From Arcobacter sp. (GTDB lineage: Bacteria; Campylobacterota; Campylobacteria; Campylobacterales; Arcobacteraceae): a DNA stretch of 8,030 bases. The notes beneath the pieces were generated by a model. That model made no database searches. It saw only the letters and a list, made by a program, of their open reading frames with translations, and was not told the DNA's origin. The DNA lies in the NCBI GenBank assembly GCA_016744485.1, contig JADGEG010000089.1:1-8030 (forward strand), written 5' to 3'. The first letter of the stretch is position 1; each line of letters begins with the position of its first letter. The position numbers and the translations under genes are program-made. Below are positions 6,121-8,030 of the stretch, piece after piece.

Positions 6121-7692
6121 TAGTATTTTTTTCATTAAATAAGGTGTAAAAGCATAAGCAACAAATAAAGACATAAACAGAGCAATAGGTACGAAAATAG
6201 GTAAAGGATTCATAAACTGTCCCATCATTCCACCTACAAAAAACATAGGAATAAAAGTCATAATAATGGCAATCGTAGCTATATTTGTGGCATTTCCTAT
6301 TTCATTACTTGCATTAATTGTTAAAACTCTAATATCATCTTCTTTAGCTAGTTTTTTATGTCTATGTATGTTTTCTATTACAATAATAGCAGCATCAACT
6401 AACATACCAAGAGATACTAAAAGTGCAAATAAAGTAATTCTATTTATTGTCTCACCTAATAAAAAACCCGTAAATAAAGTCAATGATAATATCATAGGAA
6501 CAGCAACACACACTATCATGGCTTCTTTTATACCAAGAGTTAGCATTAATAATATAGCAATTATTATTATAGAAATTAATAAGTTTTGAACTAAAGAATT
6601 AACAGCATCATTTGCTACATAACCATCATTTCGTGTAATAGAAAAAGATATGTTTTTCTTTGATAAATCATCTTTAATATTATTTAAAAAACTTAGTACT
6701 TTTTTACTAATTACTACTGAGTTTGAAGATTTTAGTTTTGAAATCATTAAAGTTATTTGATTAGATTCTTCAAAATTTCCATTTTTATCTTTTTTATAAA
6801 AAATTGCCTCTTTTTTATTTTGAATATCATAATAGCGTCTAACTTTTCCTATGTCTTTTAAGTATACAGCAATATTGTTATTATAAGAAATGATAATATT
6901 ATCTATGTCTTTTTTTGAATTTATAGCTTGTTTAATACCAAAAACTATTAATTCACCAGATTTAGTATTTCCTTTTATATTTGGTGTTTGATAAGATAGT
7001 GCTTTAATTTGTTTCATTATTTGATTTAGCGATAAATTATAAGCTGAAAGTTTATTTGCATCAATTAAGATATTATATTGTTCTTTTTTTTCACCTTTTA
7101 AATCAACTAATGAAACATTGTTTATTTTATTTATTTTTTTGCTAATTTTATTTACTTCTTTGTATAAGTTTGTTTGAGATATCAAATCTTTACCATTTAA
7201 TTTTTTAGAATAAAATGCAACTGTTAAAATAGGTATATCTGTATCTATATCCATAGTTTTAATAATAGGTGGCATAGCACCACTTGGCATTAAATCCATA
7301 TTTCTCATCACTTGATCATATAGTTTTAAATTTGACATTTCTTTATTTTGTCCTATATAATACTGAACTTGAACGATACCTACAGAATCTTTTGCATAAG
7401 AATAAATATGTTCAACTCCTTTAATCTCTTTTATTTTTTGCTCTAAAGGTTCAATTATAACTTTTTGTATTTCACTTGGATTTGCTCCTCTAAGGGCAAC
7501 AATAACTGCACCACCACTTACTTTTATTTGTGGGTTTTCTTCTCTTGGCATAAATTCTAATGAAATATAACCTAAAGCTAAAATAAAAATGCCAAAAATA
7601 AAAGTCAAAGGGTGTTCAATAAAAGCTAAAGATAGCTTTCCAGCTATATTTAGATTTTTATCAATTCTACTTTTATATTCTTTATTTTTCAT
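6118..7692 (-). CDS. RND efflux permease, N-terminal half (TM1-TM6)
   Basis: First half of an RND permease (524 residues; a whole family member is about 1,000-1,080). TM1 lies at about 28-47, followed by the FMPREENPQI stretch expected after TM1. The periplasmic porter and docking subdomains fill about 50-365 (PLEQKIKEIKGVEHIYSYA near 82-100, PSGAMPPII at 136-144). TM2-TM6 lie at about 367-387, 390-411, 419-441, 466-485 and 496-518. TM4 has SLGMLVDAAIIVIENIHRH with a single aspartate, D433, where AcrB has an Asp-Asp pair; CusA-type pumps also have VDAA and work with one Asp, so this is not a defect. The protein stops with KKIL, right after TM6, exactly where the two RND repeats meet. The ATG overlaps the TGA of the membrane fusion protein gene (ATGA), so coupled translation and a joint complex are likely. 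Cargo is unknown. Confidence 0.9.
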   Translation of the reverse strand: MKNKEYKSRIDKNLNIAGKLSLAFIEHPLTFIFGIFILALGYISLEFMPREENPQIKVSGGAVIVALRGANPSEIQKVIIEPLEQKIKEIKGVEHIYSYAKDSVGIVQVQYYIGQNKEMSNLKLYDQVMRNMDLMPSGAMPPIIKTMDIDTDIPILTVAFYSKKLNGKDLISQTNLYKEVNKISKKINKINNVSLVDLKGEKKEQYNILIDANKLSAYNLSLNQIMKQIKALSYQTPNIKGNTKSGELIVFGIKQAINSKKDIDNIIISYNNNIAVYLKDIGKVRRYYDIQNKKEAIFYKKDKNGNFEESNQITLMISKLKSSNSVVISKKVLSFLNNIKDDLSKKNISFSITRNDGYVANDAVNSLVQNLLISIIIIAILLMLTLGIKEAMIVCVAVPMILSLTLFTGFLLGETINRITLFALLVSLGMLVDAAIIVIENIHRHKKLAKEDDIRVLTINASNEIGNATNIATIAIIMTFIPMFFVGGMMGQFMNPLPIFVPIALFMSLFVAYAFTPYLMKKIL

Positions 7693-8030
7693 TTTATATT
7701 CTTATTTTGTATATTGATTAATAGCTTAGCATACATACCTGTATATATTTTATGATTTTTGTTTTCAAAAGAAATTTTTAGTGTAAAAGAATGAGTCATT
7801 AAATCTACACTTGGAATAATAGCTGAGATTTTTCCTCTTGTATGAAAATTAATAGATGGAATATTTATATCAACTTTTTGTTCAATTTTTACATTATGTA
7901 AATTATTCTCAGATATTTGAGTTTTAATTTTTAGATTTGACAAATCAGACAATATCAAAGCTGGAGCATTTGGCATTGCGATTTCACCTTCTTTAATTGA
8001 TTTTTTTATAATCAAACCATCATTTGGGGC
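7689..8030 (-). CDS. RND efflux membrane fusion protein (HlyD/AcrA family), 5' end outside the window
   Basis: Periplasmic adaptor that links the RND permease to an outer-membrane channel. Only the C-terminal 113 residues are present; the frame is open to the right edge, so no start is visible and the TTG at 8015 is an internal leucine. The visible part begins APNDGLIIKKSIKEGE, the second half of a lipoyl/barrel-sandwich domain, continues through ILSDLSNLKIKTQIS into the beta-barrel domain (QKVDINIPS, GKISAIIPSVD, TFTL-like SFTLKISFEN, YTGMYAKLLI), and stops soon after. No membrane-proximal domain of the AcrA kind follows, so this is a short adaptor. The stop overlaps the first permease half by four bases. 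Its position ahead of the permease is the usual order for these operons. Confidence 0.9.
   Translation of the reverse strand, partial: APNDGLIIKKSIKEGEIAMPNAPALILSDLSNLKIKTQISENNLHNVKIEQKVDINIPSINFHTRGKISAIIPSVDLMTHSFTLKISFENKNHKIYTGMYAKLLINIQNKNIK

Noticed and set aside
6266..6589. Open frame of 107 codons on the + strand
   Set aside because: It lies fully antisense to the conserved TM3-TM6 region of the first permease half, has no ribosome site I can see, and its hydrophobic translation is the expected mirror of membrane-helix codons.
8013..8015. TTG as the start of a short separate protein at the right edge
   Set aside because: The frame continues upstream to the window edge with a typical APNDGLII adaptor motif, so the TTG is an internal leucine of a truncated gene.
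1..8030. CRISPR array, tRNA or rRNA gene, insertion sequence, riboswitch
   Set aside because: No regularly spaced repeats, cloverleaf-like or G+C-rich RNA segments, transposase motifs or terminal inverted repeats were seen; nearly all of the window is coding and the gaps are short and AT-rich.

Overview
The window is very AT-rich (visibly below 30% G+C), and every supported gene lies on the minus strand. Codon use, protein style and gene order point to a Campylobacterota (epsilonproteobacterial) genome, most likely Arcobacter-like. The strongest pointer is the order aroB, mscS-family channel, mtaB. From memory this order also occurs in Helicobacter pylori (around HP0283-HP0285) and Campylobacter jejuni (around Cj1008c-Cj1006c). 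The genus is an inference.

In the direction of transcription (high to low coordinates) there are two blocks. Block 1 (8030 to 4456) is an efflux operon: the C-terminal part of an HlyD/RND membrane fusion protein (cut by the window edge), then the N-terminal half of an RND permease, then its C-terminal half. The fusion protein and first permease half overlap by ATGA. The two halves are in the same reading frame, separated only by one TAG codon and three further codons, so together they match one ordinary RND permease. Next comes a small unrecognised protein with a C-terminal membrane segment (4398-4171), flanked by short AT-rich gaps.

Block 2 (4006 to 1) is a tightly packed operon: aroB (3-dehydroquinate synthase), a MscS-family channel with a signal peptide and a long lysine/glutamate-rich coiled coil, and mtaB (tRNA ms2t6A methylthiotransferase, cut at the left edge). 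The aroB/mscS junction is a 4-base overlap using a TTG start; mscS/mtaB overlap by 8 bases. A promoter is expected in the 164-base gap upstream of aroB, and two TATAAT hexamers lie there.

The genes are mostly housekeeping plus one export system; I see no mobile element, CRISPR array, RNA gene or obvious new defence or biosynthetic system. The points most worth a second look are the in-frame amber codon splitting the RND permease, the pair of A9 tracts inside the channel's coiled coil, and the orphan small membrane protein between the two blocks.
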